Of a stretch of 64,000 nt of DNA, positions 16,209 to 25,132 are shown piece after piece. The first letter of the stretch is position 1. Each line of letters opens with the position of its first letter. This DNA comes from Cytophagales bacterium (lineage in GTDB: Bacteria; Bacteroidota; Bacteroidia; Cytophagales; Flammeovirgaceae): assembly GCA_025056215.1 (NCBI GenBank), contig JANWWC010000004.1, positions 186,001 through 250,000 of the forward strand, given 5' to 3'. The notes under the pieces are model-generated. The model did no database searches and was not told the origin of the DNA. It worked only from the letters and a program-made list of their open reading frames with translations. The translations under genes were made by a program, and so were the position numbers.

Positions 16209-18086
16209 CTAAAGGGTGTTTTTCCAAATATTAGTAGGCTTTTTCTTTGTTTTAGCTTTTTCTGGTTTTTTCTTTACATTAAGCAAATTGCCCTCTAAGA
16301 CATATTTTTCTAAATATTTTCGATTTTCAGGGATAAACCCGCGGATATACCTTTCAATCATGAGTGATGCAATAGGAGCTGCCCAAGTTCCTCCAAATCC
16401 TGCGTTTTCTACATATACAGCGATGGCAATTTTAGGTTTGTATAAAGGAGCAAACGCTAGAAAGATAGAATGATCTTCTCCATGCGGGTTTTGTGCTGTT
16501 CCTGTTTTTCCACAAATCGGAATATCTGGAATAAAGGCGCGGCGTGCTGTTCCAGCTGCTACTACGTCGCGCATGGCTCTGGCAACAAAATCAAACCATC
16601 TGGGTTCGATAGTAGAGTAATGTTTTTCTTTGAATTGTGGTAAAGGTTCTCCATCTCGTCCGATGCTTTTGATAAGGTGTGGTGTAATGTACCAGCCTCG
16701 GTTAGCAATGACAGCAGCCAAATTTGCCATTTGAATCGGGAGTACGCCTATTTCTCCTTGACCAATAGCAATTGAAATTACATTAGGGAGTTTCCAATCT
16801 TTTCCTTTGCGTTTTTTATAATAAGCGTCATCAGGAATTAAGCCTGGTTTCTCAAAGGGCAAGTCAATTCCTAGTCGTTTTCCAAGCCCTAAGCTCAAAA
16901 GGTGTTCGCGCCAATGGTTGAGAGCAGGTCCAGGATTATCCCAAGAATTTTCGAAAGAATTGCTGAAAATAATTTTTCGAAATGCTTGATAATAAAATGG
17001 ATTACAAGAATACTGTATAGAGCGATATACGTTGAGCGGAGAAGGGTGAGCATGGCATCCTACCAAACTTTGAATGCAGCCGTAGGAAGTATAAATCGTA
17101 TCAAGAGCGCGCTCATGTAAACCGATAAGAGCTTGTGCTACTTTAAACGTTGAACCTGGTGGATATTGTGCCATAATAGCCCGATTAAATAGCGGCTTAT
17201 CAGGATGGTTCAACAACCGATAGTAATTATCCGATACAATGCGGCTATCTCCTGAAAGCATGCTCGGGTTATAAGAAGGAGCTGAAACCATACACAGAAT
17301 TTCACCTGTTTCTGGTTCAATGGCTACAATAGAACCTCGTTTGTTGTGCATAAGTTGCTCGCCATAGCGTTGTAGTTCGATGTCTACAGAAGAAACTAGT
17401 GTTTGCCCTACCACAGGTAAAGTGTCAAACTTGCCATTTTGAAAAGAGCCTTTAATAACTCCTTTTACGTTAGTCATAACGTATCTTACTCCGCGTTGTC
17501 CGCGCAAATAAGGTTCGTAGTAGGCTTCAATTCCACTTTTTCCGATAAGGTCGCCTTGGCGGTAGTAATGACTTGTATCTTTTTCGAGAAAAGTTTTGTC
17601 TACTTCGCGCACATACCCTAAAGCGTTTGCCATACTTTCATATGGATATTCTCGCACTGTGCGCACTTGTGGATAGATTCCTGGAAATTCATTGAGACGG
17701 TCTTGAATTTTAGCGTAGCTTTCAACGCTCAATTGTTTGAGAAAGATCGAGGGTTTGTAGCGCGAATAGTTTTTAGCATTTTGAAGAATGATTCTGACCT
17801 CCTCTGGTTTAACATTAAAAAATTTACTAAAAGCGATAGTATCTTCAATTTTGAGGTCTTTAGGTACGACCATGAGATCGAATACAGGTCGATTGGCTAC
17901 AATAAGTTTTCCGTTTCTGTCTAAAATACTTCCGCGCAGCGGATAATCGACTATTCGATGAATAATATTGTTGTCCGCTGCGATTTTGAGTTCATTATCA
18001 AAAAGTTGAATGTATAAAAGCCGTCCTGCAAAAATCACCGCAATAAGTGCAATGAAAATTTGGATATGTAGTTTGCGCTTTTCCAC
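16209..18086 (-). CDS. mrdA: penicillin-binding protein 2 (elongasome transpeptidase)
   Basis: 625 residues starting at GTG. One N-terminal membrane helix (about 9-28), the PBP dimerisation region with RGSILDRNG at 51-59, and a transpeptidase domain with Ser312-x-x-Lys315 (GSTFK), SCN at 360-362 and KTGT at 527-530. It cross-links peptidoglycan during rod elongation, normally with RodA and MreBCD, which are not adjacent here. Upstream lies the purU pseudogene; downstream is the SPFH lipoprotein gene. The basic C-terminal tail (KKPEKAKTKKKP) is typical of Bacteroidota PBP2. Confidence 0.95.
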   Translation of the reverse strand: MEKRKLHIQIFIALIAVIFAGRLLYIQLFDNELKIAADNNIIHRIVDYPLRGSILDRNGKLIVANRPVFDLMVVPKDLKIEDTIAFSKFFNVKPEEVRIILQNAKNYSRYKPSIFLKQLSVESYAKIQDRLNEFPGIYPQVRTVREYPYESMANALGYVREVDKTFLEKDTSHYYRQGDLIGKSGIEAYYEPYLRGQRGVRYVMTNVKGVIKGSFQNGKFDTLPVVGQTLVSSVDIELQRYGEQLMHNKRGSIVAIEPETGEILCMVSAPSYNPSMLSGDSRIVSDNYYRLLNHPDKPLFNRAIMAQYPPGSTFKVAQALIGLHERALDTIYTSYGCIQSLVGCHAHPSPLNVYRSIQYSCNPFYYQAFRKIIFSNSFENSWDNPGPALNHWREHLLSLGLGKRLGIDLPFEKPGLIPDDAYYKKRKGKDWKLPNVISIAIGQGEIGVLPIQMANLAAVIANRGWYITPHLIKSIGRDGEPLPQFKEKHYSTIEPRWFDFVARAMRDVVAAGTARRAFIPDIPICGKTGTAQNPHGEDHSIFLAFAPLYKPKIAIAVYVENAGFGGTWAAPIASLMIERYIRGFIPENRKYLEKYVLEGNLLNVKKKPEKAKTKKKPTNIWKNTL

Positions 18087-18135
18087 TGAAATCTTGACTC
18101 AAGGTTTTTCTCGGACTATTAGAGAACCCAAATTT

Positions 18136-18931
18136 TTATTCAAAAATAATAGTCTTATTGTGATGAACAAATACTTGATTGTTGAGAACTAATTTAATGG
18201 CTTTGATAGAATGAGTTTTTCGATATCTTTACCTGCTTGCTCCATATCGCGCCAATTAAGTTAGGTGTTGTTAATCGGAATTACATCTTGAACGATGCTA
18301 GGTTCTTCTTTTGTAACAAATTAGACAGTAGCTCCTATGATTTTAACTTCTCTTTCGAAAGCTTACTAGGGATTAGCGCCTATAAAATCAGGAAAAACGA
18401 ATGGTGAATGTTGATAATTCGATAAGAAAACCTACTGAAAGATGATAGAATGCGCATATGTTTTGCTAAAATTTAAGTATTCAAGTTTGAGAGATTCGCA
18501 CACCTCTCGATAGACCTTGATGCGAAATAGAGTGAAAAAGGCATGCCAAATTTGTTAGTAGGTTCTTCTACATCAGGATGATAGGCAACAACACCCAAAA
18601 TTTGAGCATTTAGTTCATCATACAGATGTTTTAGCAACAAATCGCTTCCAGCGCGATATGCTTTAGTAGTTAAGTAGCAGCTCACTTTTTATGGAGGCGC
18701 ACTAAGCGAATGTGAGCCTTAGCAGGCAGTATGTTTCGCAAGCGCAACATAATTTTTTTCAAATTAATATCTTAAGTAGTTCTCATAAAAAACGAGAACT
18801 ACGTTTTTTTACAAACTCATCATTTTTGAGGATATTCAAATCATTCTCGTACAGCAACCTGTAATGTTGTGCACCAATTCTTTTTCATCAGAGCAGTTTA
18901 TCAAAATACGGGCTTAAGAATGATTATCTAT
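18136..18931 (-). pseudogene. purU: decayed formyltetrahydrofolate deformylase gene
   Basis: Reading the minus strand and switching frame recovers a full-length PurU. In order: an N-terminal ACT segment (ILINCSDEKELVHNITG, LYENDLNI), ILPAKAHIRLV, SDLLLKHLYDELNAQI, YHPDVEE, FGMPF, LAKHMRILS, IINIHHSF, FIGANP, VKIIGAT, QDVIPINNT, DMEQAGKDIEKLILS and the tail VLNNQVFVHHNKTIIFE. At least five in-frame stops and four frameshifts interrupt it. PurU hydrolyses 10-formyl-THF to formate and THF, feeding PurT and balancing folates. The extent (about 265 codons) matches the 280-residue enzyme, so decay was by point changes and small indels, not deletion. Confidence 0.9.
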
Positions 18932-18956
18932 ATTTCAAAATTCTCTTGGCTCAATC

Positions 18957-19757
18957 TTAATCGAGTTCTATTTCGGGAGTTGATTTAATGCTTTTTTTGA
19001 GAATAGATTTTTTAGCCGGCTTGGTTTCTTCTACAACATCAATTACATCGGCTAAAATCCTTCCGCAATGTTCACAGACAATAATTTTTTTCTTTTCTTT
19101 AATATCTGCCTGACGCTGAGGGGGAACCATATTAAAACAACCTCCACAAGCGTTTCTCGTCACAACTACGACAGCTAATCCGTTAGAAGAATTTTTGCGG
19201 ATGCGCATATAAGAAGTATAAAGGCGCTCATCAATTTGTTTCACGCGTTTTTCGCGCTCTTTAAAGAGTTTATCGGCTTCTACTTGGTTTTCTTCTAAAA
19301 TAGCTTTGAGTTCTTTTTGTTTTAGGTCAAGGTCTTTTCGACGTTCCTCGATTTGAGCAGTAAGGCTCTCGATTTGAGTTTTTTTGGCTTCAATCTGATT
19401 GCGGTCTTCTTTTATTTTTTTGTTATAAAGTTCTATATCGAGTTTTTGAGATTCTATTTCTTTGTTGATGGCATCGTACTCTCGGTTATTTTTTACATCC
19501 ATTAACTGGGTTTCATACTTTTTGATGAGCTGTTCGGCGTATTTTATGCCTTCTTTGCGGTCGCTGATGTTCTTTTCTAAATGAGCAATTTCATCTTGGA
19601 AGCGCTTTAAGCGTGTTTCTAATTGAACTATACTATCTTCTAGGTCGCGTACTTCTTCGGGTAAATCTCCTTTTATTTTTTCAATTTCGTCCAACTTACT
19701 ATCAATCTGTTGGAGTTTCATCAGAGCATCTAACTTTTGAGCAATTGTTGTTTCCAT
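18957..19757 (-). CDS. coiled-coil protein with C-terminal C4 zinc ribbon
   Basis: 266 residues. Residues 10-180 form an almost unbroken charged coiled coil. The C-terminal zinc ribbon has Cys204-x-x-Cys207 and Cys228-x-x-Cys231. The TRNACGGCFNMVPPQ pattern is the signature of the C4-type zinc-ribbon family (DUF164, CT398-like). Structures of relatives show a long helical hairpin with the ribbon at one end; the function is unsettled, with links to flagellar/secretion or RNA-associated complexes in other bacteria. Monocistronic here, directly upstream (in map order) of the purU remnant. Confidence 0.9.
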   Translation of the reverse strand: METTIAQKLDALMKLQQIDSKLDEIEKIKGDLPEEVRDLEDSIVQLETRLKRFQDEIAHLEKNISDRKEGIKYAEQLIKKYETQLMDVKNNREYDAINKEIESQKLDIELYNKKIKEDRNQIEAKKTQIESLTAQIEERRKDLDLKQKELKAILEENQVEADKLFKEREKRVKQIDERLYTSYMRIRKNSSNGLAVVVVTRNACGGCFNMVPPQRQADIKEKKKIIVCEHCGRILADVIDVVEETKPAKKSILKKSIKSTPEIELD

Positions 19758-19847
19758 GAAACGATTGAATTTATTGTAACAAAACTCAAAAATACAATCG
19801 AGCTATTTAAAATTCAAAATCTAAAAGAAGAATATTGTCCGAAAACG

Positions 19848-19877
19848 TTTGAAATGCAAAAAAACTATGTATTTTTG
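19848..19877 (+). promoter_or_regulatory. Bacteroidota-type promoter for the PAS kinase gene
   Basis: TTTG at 19848-19851, an 18-base spacer, and TATTTTTG at 19870-19877 fit the consensus. The ATG is 39 bases downstream. Confidence 0.6.
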
Positions 19878-19916
19878 TAAAACTGCATTGCATGAATTTG
19901 AAAAAATTGCTCTTTT

Positions 19917-21695
19917 ATGCTGCTTGACATTCTCAACAGTTTGGATGAAGGCATTTTGGTATACGATAAAGACCTTTGCGTTATTTTCATGAATAAGTCT
20001 GCAAAGCAAATGTTGAATGTTTCTGAAGAAGGATTATCGAATGTTCCAGGGTTATTTCCTTACTTTTCTTTAGAGGGGAAACGCGAATGGTTACTTAAAG
20101 GGTTGAAGGGTAAACCACATTATATGCTTGTTCCTTTTGTTCATAATTGCGCGGAGTGTCGTGCAGAAATACAAATTTTACCTGTAGAACCTCACGTGAG
20201 TGCGATGTTAAAAATAAAACCCATTACGCCTCATTCTGTTACGAATTCGCTAATTGAGAAATTGAAGCAAACAGACGAGCGGCTTCGTTGTGCTCAGAAG
20301 CTCATCAAAATAGGCACATGGATATACGATCCTTCTACAGGAAACGGAGAATGGTCAGAAGAATCATATGAAATTTTTGGACTCAACCCCGCAGAAGGCG
20401 TACCTACTTTGGAAGAACAACTCAAGTTGGTGCATCCTGCCGACCGTTATCGCGTTTTTCAGGCATTTAAGCGTGCTATCCGATGTTTTGAATCTTATGA
20501 CATAGATTTTCGCGTCGTTCACCCGAATGGAGAAATTATGCATGTTCATTCCAAAGGAGAGCCTATTTGCGATGTGAACAAAAAAATTCTATACGTCAGA
20601 GGAACTTTTGCTAATATTACAGAAAAAAAACGCTTAGAAGACTATTTTAATCATTTCTTTACTATTGTTCCTGATTTGCTGTGCCTTACAACGATGGAAG
20701 GCAATTTTTTACGCGTCAATCCAGCATGCGAAAAAATTTTAGGTTACTGCGAAAAAGAAATAATCGATAAGTCTATTGGATTGTTTCTTCATCCAAAGGA
20801 GCGCGAGCAAATAGCGAATATTTTTGCCAAAACTATTCGCGGGCAGCAAGTTGCCTCTTTTGAATTGCGCTTTCGCACTAAAAAAGGAGATTACAAATGG
20901 TTGCATTGTTCTGCCTCTGCCATGCCTGATGCTAAATTAGTTTTTATTGCAGCGCACGATATTTCGTATCGCTATCATCTTATAGAAGAGCTCCAGCAGC
21001 ATAGCCTTGCGTTAGAAGAGTTTATTACCCAAATCAATCACGAACTTTTTGAATCACAAGAGCAAATTAAGAATGCAAATATATTGCTTACAAACGGATT
21101 TGTAGGAAGTTCTGTAGTAGATAAACTTTCAAATGCTTATTCTAATATCAAACGAACTTTAGAATACATTGAAAGTACGCTGAGTTTAGTGAAAAATTGG
21201 AATAAACCTCTGAAAATTACTTCTATAAATTTAAAAGAATTGTTAGGAGAGTTGATACTTTCTTTCGAAGAAAAAACAGAAGTTCCGATTCGACATGTGA
21301 TTCATTCAGAGGGTAAAAAATTTTACTCTGATGCATTATTGTTGCAAGAACTTTTTAAGCAACTCATTCAGCTTTCTATTCAGTGGCGCAAGGTTCATAT
21401 TCCTATTCTAGGTATTTGGATTAATGCTGACATTACTCAAGAAAAGGCTATTATTACCTATCAAGATAATAGCAACGGAATTCCAGAAGAATTCCAAGAG
21501 TGTTTCAATAATTTTAAAACTTACCCTAGAGATAGCACTCAGTTAGGTCTTTATATTGTGCATCAAATTGTAGAAAAGTTGCAAGGCAATATTGAAGTAC
21601 ATTCTACACATCGCCGAAATATTAGGTTTGTTATCCAAATTAGCAATCTCAAAAATTTGTTTTTATACAAAAAAAATGGCGTAATTATTGCGTGA
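19917..21695 (+). CDS. triple-PAS sensor protein with degenerate histidine-kinase module
   Basis: 592 residues, no membrane helix. PAS1 spans about 3-100, PAS2 about 128-238 (with a clear PAC segment), and PAS3 about 243-352. A dimerisation helix follows with His375 in QINHELFE, then an ATPase-like domain (about 440-580). The N-box region (about 478-490) has no asparagine, the G1 box reads DNSNGIP (517-522) instead of DxGxG, and the G2 box reads STQLGLYIV instead of GTGLGL. The protein may bind ATP poorly or act as a pseudokinase or scaffold. No response regulator is nearby. It converges with the NTT fusion gene, leaving two bases between stops. Confidence 0.85.
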   Translation: MLLDILNSLDEGILVYDKDLCVIFMNKSAKQMLNVSEEGLSNVPGLFPYFSLEGKREWLLKGLKGKPHYMLVPFVHNCAECRAEIQILPVEPHVSAMLKIKPITPHSVTNSLIEKLKQTDERLRCAQKLIKIGTWIYDPSTGNGEWSEESYEIFGLNPAEGVPTLEEQLKLVHPADRYRVFQAFKRAIRCFESYDIDFRVVHPNGEIMHVHSKGEPICDVNKKILYVRGTFANITEKKRLEDYFNHFFTIVPDLLCLTTMEGNFLRVNPACEKILGYCEKEIIDKSIGLFLHPKEREQIANIFAKTIRGQQVASFELRFRTKKGDYKWLHCSASAMPDAKLVFIAAHDISYRYHLIEELQQHSLALEEFITQINHELFESQEQIKNANILLTNGFVGSSVVDKLSNAYSNIKRTLEYIESTLSLVKNWNKPLKITSINLKELLGELILSFEEKTEVPIRHVIHSEGKKFYSDALLLQELFKQLIQLSIQWRKVHIPILGIWINADITQEKAIITYQDNSNGIPEEFQECFNNFKTYPRDSTQLGLYIVHQIVEKLQGNIEVHSTHRRNIRFVIQISNLKNLFLYKKNGVIIA

Positions 21696-21697
21696 TT

Positions 21698-24600
21698 CTA
21701 TGCGACCATAAAAATTGTCTGTGCCATCGGATGAGAGATAAGAATTTCTTCAGGAAGAATGTTCCATCTTATCATAATATCAAAAAAATGGAAGCGCTCT
21801 ATGGAAAGTATGGTAGAAGCTTGTGAGGCTACTATTCTTTTAAACTGAAAATCTAAATCATACTGAAAAATGTCATTCACTATATCCCCCACTAAAAATT
21901 CTTTAACAAGAGTTTTAGGTGCTTGCAAGAGATGTAATGTTCCTTCAATTACTAAAAATATAGGCATTTCGCTAACTTTTCCGTCCCAAACGACTTGTCT
22001 TTTTTCAACTATTTGAATAGTTGCTTTTTCAGCAACTTCTAGTAATGGTTCCATTGGAAAATGCTTTGAAAAAAACGATACTTTTTGAAGAATCAAAAAA
22101 CGCTCATAAATATTTTTTAAGGAAGTTTCAGTACGTAATTCATCGGAAATGGAGGGGGGCAGTCTTTTTAAAATGTCTTTAAAAGCGTTTATATTAAGTT
22201 GTTGAAGTCTCAAGGAGGCTGTTTGACGAAGTATTTTTTGAGGGTGAAATAACAAAGCACACAAAACTTGTTGAAGATTGTTTGCTGATAAAGGAAGCAA
22301 TATAACGGCGCAAGCTTTTGTCCAAGTAGAAATTTGGTTTGCGTCTCGGTGAACGATTTGCATTAAGACCTGGGAAGAAGTATATCTATCGCGAGAAAAA
22401 TAGGTTTCAAGTTTTGAAAGTTTTTCTGTAGGGCTAATATCTTCTAATATTGGGAGCAAAATAGGCTTCAAATTATCGTCAAGAAAAATATCCAAGAGTT
22501 CGAGTGCGTAGCCAATGCTTTCAGAAGTTCCCAAACGAATATGGTGTGCAACCAAATTCACAGAGTTTTTATCGTAAATCAAAGAAAGATATAAGAAAAT
22601 TTCCTCTTTTTTTTGCGCGATTTCTTCTTCTAAAGCAGAAAGAAGAGTCTGGTAAATCTCATGTTTAGGAATTTCGTAAAGAGCAAGTTCGTTCCAAAGC
22701 AGGGTTTCAATAGCCTCTTCAATAAAGGTTTTGAAAAACGGAAAGAACGATTTATCAGCTTTCCACCCTTGTTTTTGCAAACTTCTTAGCACTGCTAAAC
22801 GTATTTTTTTTTCAGGATGATTGAACTTCTTAACTAAGTACTGTACGCTTCTAGGAGATGAAATGCGGGAAAAAACGTAAATTATTCTAAGAAGATTATC
22901 CGTAGATTGTCCCGTTTTATAAAACCATTCGTCTAAAATTGGCAACGCATCTTCTCCGTATTGAATTACAGAGGCTGTAGCCCACGGAGCATACTCTGGT
23001 AAAGAAAAATTCGATAGAAGTAAAGGTAGGTTTTCTAATAAACGCAATTTGCCAGCCGTGAAAATGGCGGCTCTCCTGAGTTCTGAATCTGCTTCTCGTA
23101 AAAAAGAACTTAAAACTGGATGAGTTGGAGCAAAAGATTCATAGCTTAAAAGGAAAATGGCTACTCTCTTTTCAGAATTTTTTTTAGAATACAACCATGA
23201 TGTGAGTTCAGCAGCATTATGAGGCTGATACGATTGAAAATATTCTATTAATTGCAAGGCTTCAGATTGGATAACTTCTGGAATTTGAGAAGTTAACATA
23301 AACTTTTTTAAGTGAGAAACTGCTTGAAAAAGATGCAAACTTTTGATGACATGAAAAGCAGCACGTTTTGAAGGCACATCTTCAGAATCTAAATGACTGT
23401 AAACATTTGCTACGTTAAATGGATTGACTTCAAGAGTGAATCGGAGTCGAAATGCTTTGTGGGTCCATTCGCTTTCAGTTTTCAGATTGTTGCTTTGCAA
23501 TGAATGAATAGAATGACTTTCTCTAAGAGTTTGAATGAGTTTGTAGTAATAATAGCGGTACAGTTTTAGAATGACTATTACCCAAAATGCTATAATCAAA
23601 AAAATAACGTAATGAATATGAAGGAGCTCTAAAAAAGGAAGACTTCCTAAGCCTAATAACACAACTCCCCCTAACAAGTTTGCACTTTCTTTGATAGTTC
23701 CTTCTACAAAGGTTTGAATTTCAAAGCGGCTATAGATAGGCAGCGGAAAAAAAAACATTTTAAAAATAGGATTTTCTAATGAGTCGCGAAGGGCGTCTGT
23801 AAACAATTTGCTGACTGAAACTACTACAAAAAAAATAAGAAAAAGTTCACTTGTTGGAGAATATCCGAATAGGTGGCCACACAGAACAGTTAAGGTTGTA
23901 AAAAAAAGTAATAAAGAAGGTAGTAAAAGCAGCGAGTTTCTCGTCCCAAACATTTCTACGATGCGGTCGTTTAAAAAAGTTTGGATAAGAAAGGAGACAA
24001 TCATCACTGTTCCATTAAAAAAAGAAAGAAAGCTTGCTAAATCCTTTTCTTGTTCTGTAAATTTAGACTCTACAGTATGCAAAAACGAATATTCTACAAA
24101 TCCTGCAGCAAGCATCGAACACACTACAAACCAAGACATCAATGCGACGTAGCGCCCCTTATATGGATTTCCTTTCGCAATAGATTGCACCTTTTGTGAT
24201 ATCTTAATCGATTCAGAAAATTGAAATCGGCGATTCATGTAAACAATCGTAACGCTTGCGCCTATTAAAGCAATTCCCGCAATGAGCATCATATCCGATG
24301 TTTTTCTTAAAAATGATTGAATAAACGGAATGGCAAAGAAGGCAGCAATTGTAGCAAATGAAGAACCTGTGTCTATTCCGCTCGCAAGGCGTTTGACTTG
24401 GCGAATATCAAACAAGCGACCAAAACTGAGCCAGAACAAGAGAGTAATAAGCGCGGTTAAAGGAGTTTGTACTACATAAGCAAAAAATACTAACCCTTCA
24501 TGCTGAGAATAATGAAGAGTGAAGCTTAAAACCAACACAACTGTTGTAATAAAGAAGTAGGTGGCATAAGTCAGTAATTTATAACGAACCCACTTTTGAA

Positions 24601-24823
24601 GCTTGCCGAACAAGAAAGTGGTGACGATTCCTAAAACGCCTGAAGCTATAAAAGCGCGAGGGATGTATTCTTTAGCGGAGAAAGTATTCAAAAAAATTGT
24701 TTCTGTACCTACCGAAAAAGTAGCAATAAACACACTTCCGAAGAAACCTAATAACAAAAGCGCCGCAATTTGAGACCATTCATCTTCAAATCCGTTCACT
24801 AGTCGTAAAATAATGCGCTTCAT
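21698..24823 (-). CDS. ATP/ADP-translocase-like (NTT) membrane protein fused to HEAT-like repeats and a cyclic-nucleotide-binding-like domain
   Basis: 1041 residues. Residues 1-440 hold about 12 hydrophobic helices in the pattern of the TLC/NTT nucleotide transporter family (MFS-related). Residues about 455-880 are helical pairs with regular spacing, HEAT-like (VPSKRAAFHVIKSL, DSELRRAAIFTAGKL, EKKIRLAVLRSLQKQG, HPQKILRQTASLRLQQL). Residues about 935-1030 resemble a cNMP-binding beta roll (FLVIEGTLHLLQ, VGDIVND, ASTILSIERFHFFDIM). NTT proteins are best known from intracellular bacteria and plastids, but NTT-HEAT fusions occur in free-living bacteria with unknown substrate. The ligand of the sensor-like domain is also unknown. 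Confidence 0.85.
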   Translation of the reverse strand: MKRIILRLVNGFEDEWSQIAALLLLGFFGSVFIATFSVGTETIFLNTFSAKEYIPRAFIASGVLGIVTTFLFGKLQKWVRYKLLTYATYFFITTVVLVLSFTLHYSQHEGLVFFAYVVQTPLTALITLLFWLSFGRLFDIRQVKRLASGIDTGSSFATIAAFFAIPFIQSFLRKTSDMMLIAGIALIGASVTIVYMNRRFQFSESIKISQKVQSIAKGNPYKGRYVALMSWFVVCSMLAAGFVEYSFLHTVESKFTEQEKDLASFLSFFNGTVMIVSFLIQTFLNDRIVEMFGTRNSLLLLPSLLLFFTTLTVLCGHLFGYSPTSELFLIFFVVVSVSKLFTDALRDSLENPIFKMFFFPLPIYSRFEIQTFVEGTIKESANLLGGVVLLGLGSLPFLELLHIHYVIFLIIAFWVIVILKLYRYYYYKLIQTLRESHSIHSLQSNNLKTESEWTHKAFRLRFTLEVNPFNVANVYSHLDSEDVPSKRAAFHVIKSLHLFQAVSHLKKFMLTSQIPEVIQSEALQLIEYFQSYQPHNAAELTSWLYSKKNSEKRVAIFLLSYESFAPTHPVLSSFLREADSELRRAAIFTAGKLRLLENLPLLLSNFSLPEYAPWATASVIQYGEDALPILDEWFYKTGQSTDNLLRIIYVFSRISSPRSVQYLVKKFNHPEKKIRLAVLRSLQKQGWKADKSFFPFFKTFIEEAIETLLWNELALYEIPKHEIYQTLLSALEEEIAQKKEEIFLYLSLIYDKNSVNLVAHHIRLGTSESIGYALELLDIFLDDNLKPILLPILEDISPTEKLSKLETYFSRDRYTSSQVLMQIVHRDANQISTWTKACAVILLPLSANNLQQVLCALLFHPQKILRQTASLRLQQLNINAFKDILKRLPPSISDELRTETSLKNIYERFLILQKVSFFSKHFPMEPLLEVAEKATIQIVEKRQVVWDGKVSEMPIFLVIEGTLHLLQAPKTLVKEFLVGDIVNDIFQYDLDFQFKRIVASQASTILSIERFHFFDIMIRWNILPEEILISHPMAQTIFMVA

Positions 24824-24946
24824 AACGAACTCAGTAAGAAAATTTGATTTACCCTTTATTTCGAGCGCTTTTTTTGCAATCTACACAATTTTTCAAAACA
24901 AAACCTTATTCAGATTGTTCTTTTAAAAATAAAAAGTTATGTTAGT

Positions 24947-25132
24947 ATGATAAAGTGGTTTACCAAAAGAACTCAAAAAGAGAAACTGCAAGAAAAATAT
25001 GAAAAACTACTCGCGGAATCTTACAAACTTTCGACTATCGACCGAAAAGCCTCTGATTTGAAGCGTGCAGAGGCAGAAGAAGTAGCGCGTCAGATTGAGC
25101 AACTTACAGGCAATCAATCTCCTAAGCGTTGA
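24947..25132 (+). CDS. small Lacal_2735-family protein
   Basis: 61 residues: MIKWFTKRT at the N-terminus, then an amphipathic, highly charged helix (KLQEKYEKLLAESYKLS, TIDRKASDLKRAEAEEV). This is the conserved pattern of the Lacal_2735 family, which is small and largely confined to Bacteroidota; no function is known. The gene is divergent from the NTT fusion and its last 19 bases overlap the 3' end of the M28 peptidase gene on the other strand. Confidence 0.82.
   Translation: MIKWFTKRTQKEKLQEKYEKLLAESYKLSTIDRKASDLKRAEAEEVARQIEQLTGNQSPKR

Noticed and set aside
18473-18685. A 70-codon minus-strand open frame as a separate small gene.
   Set aside because: Its sequence is the central part of PurU; it is a fragment of the pseudogene.
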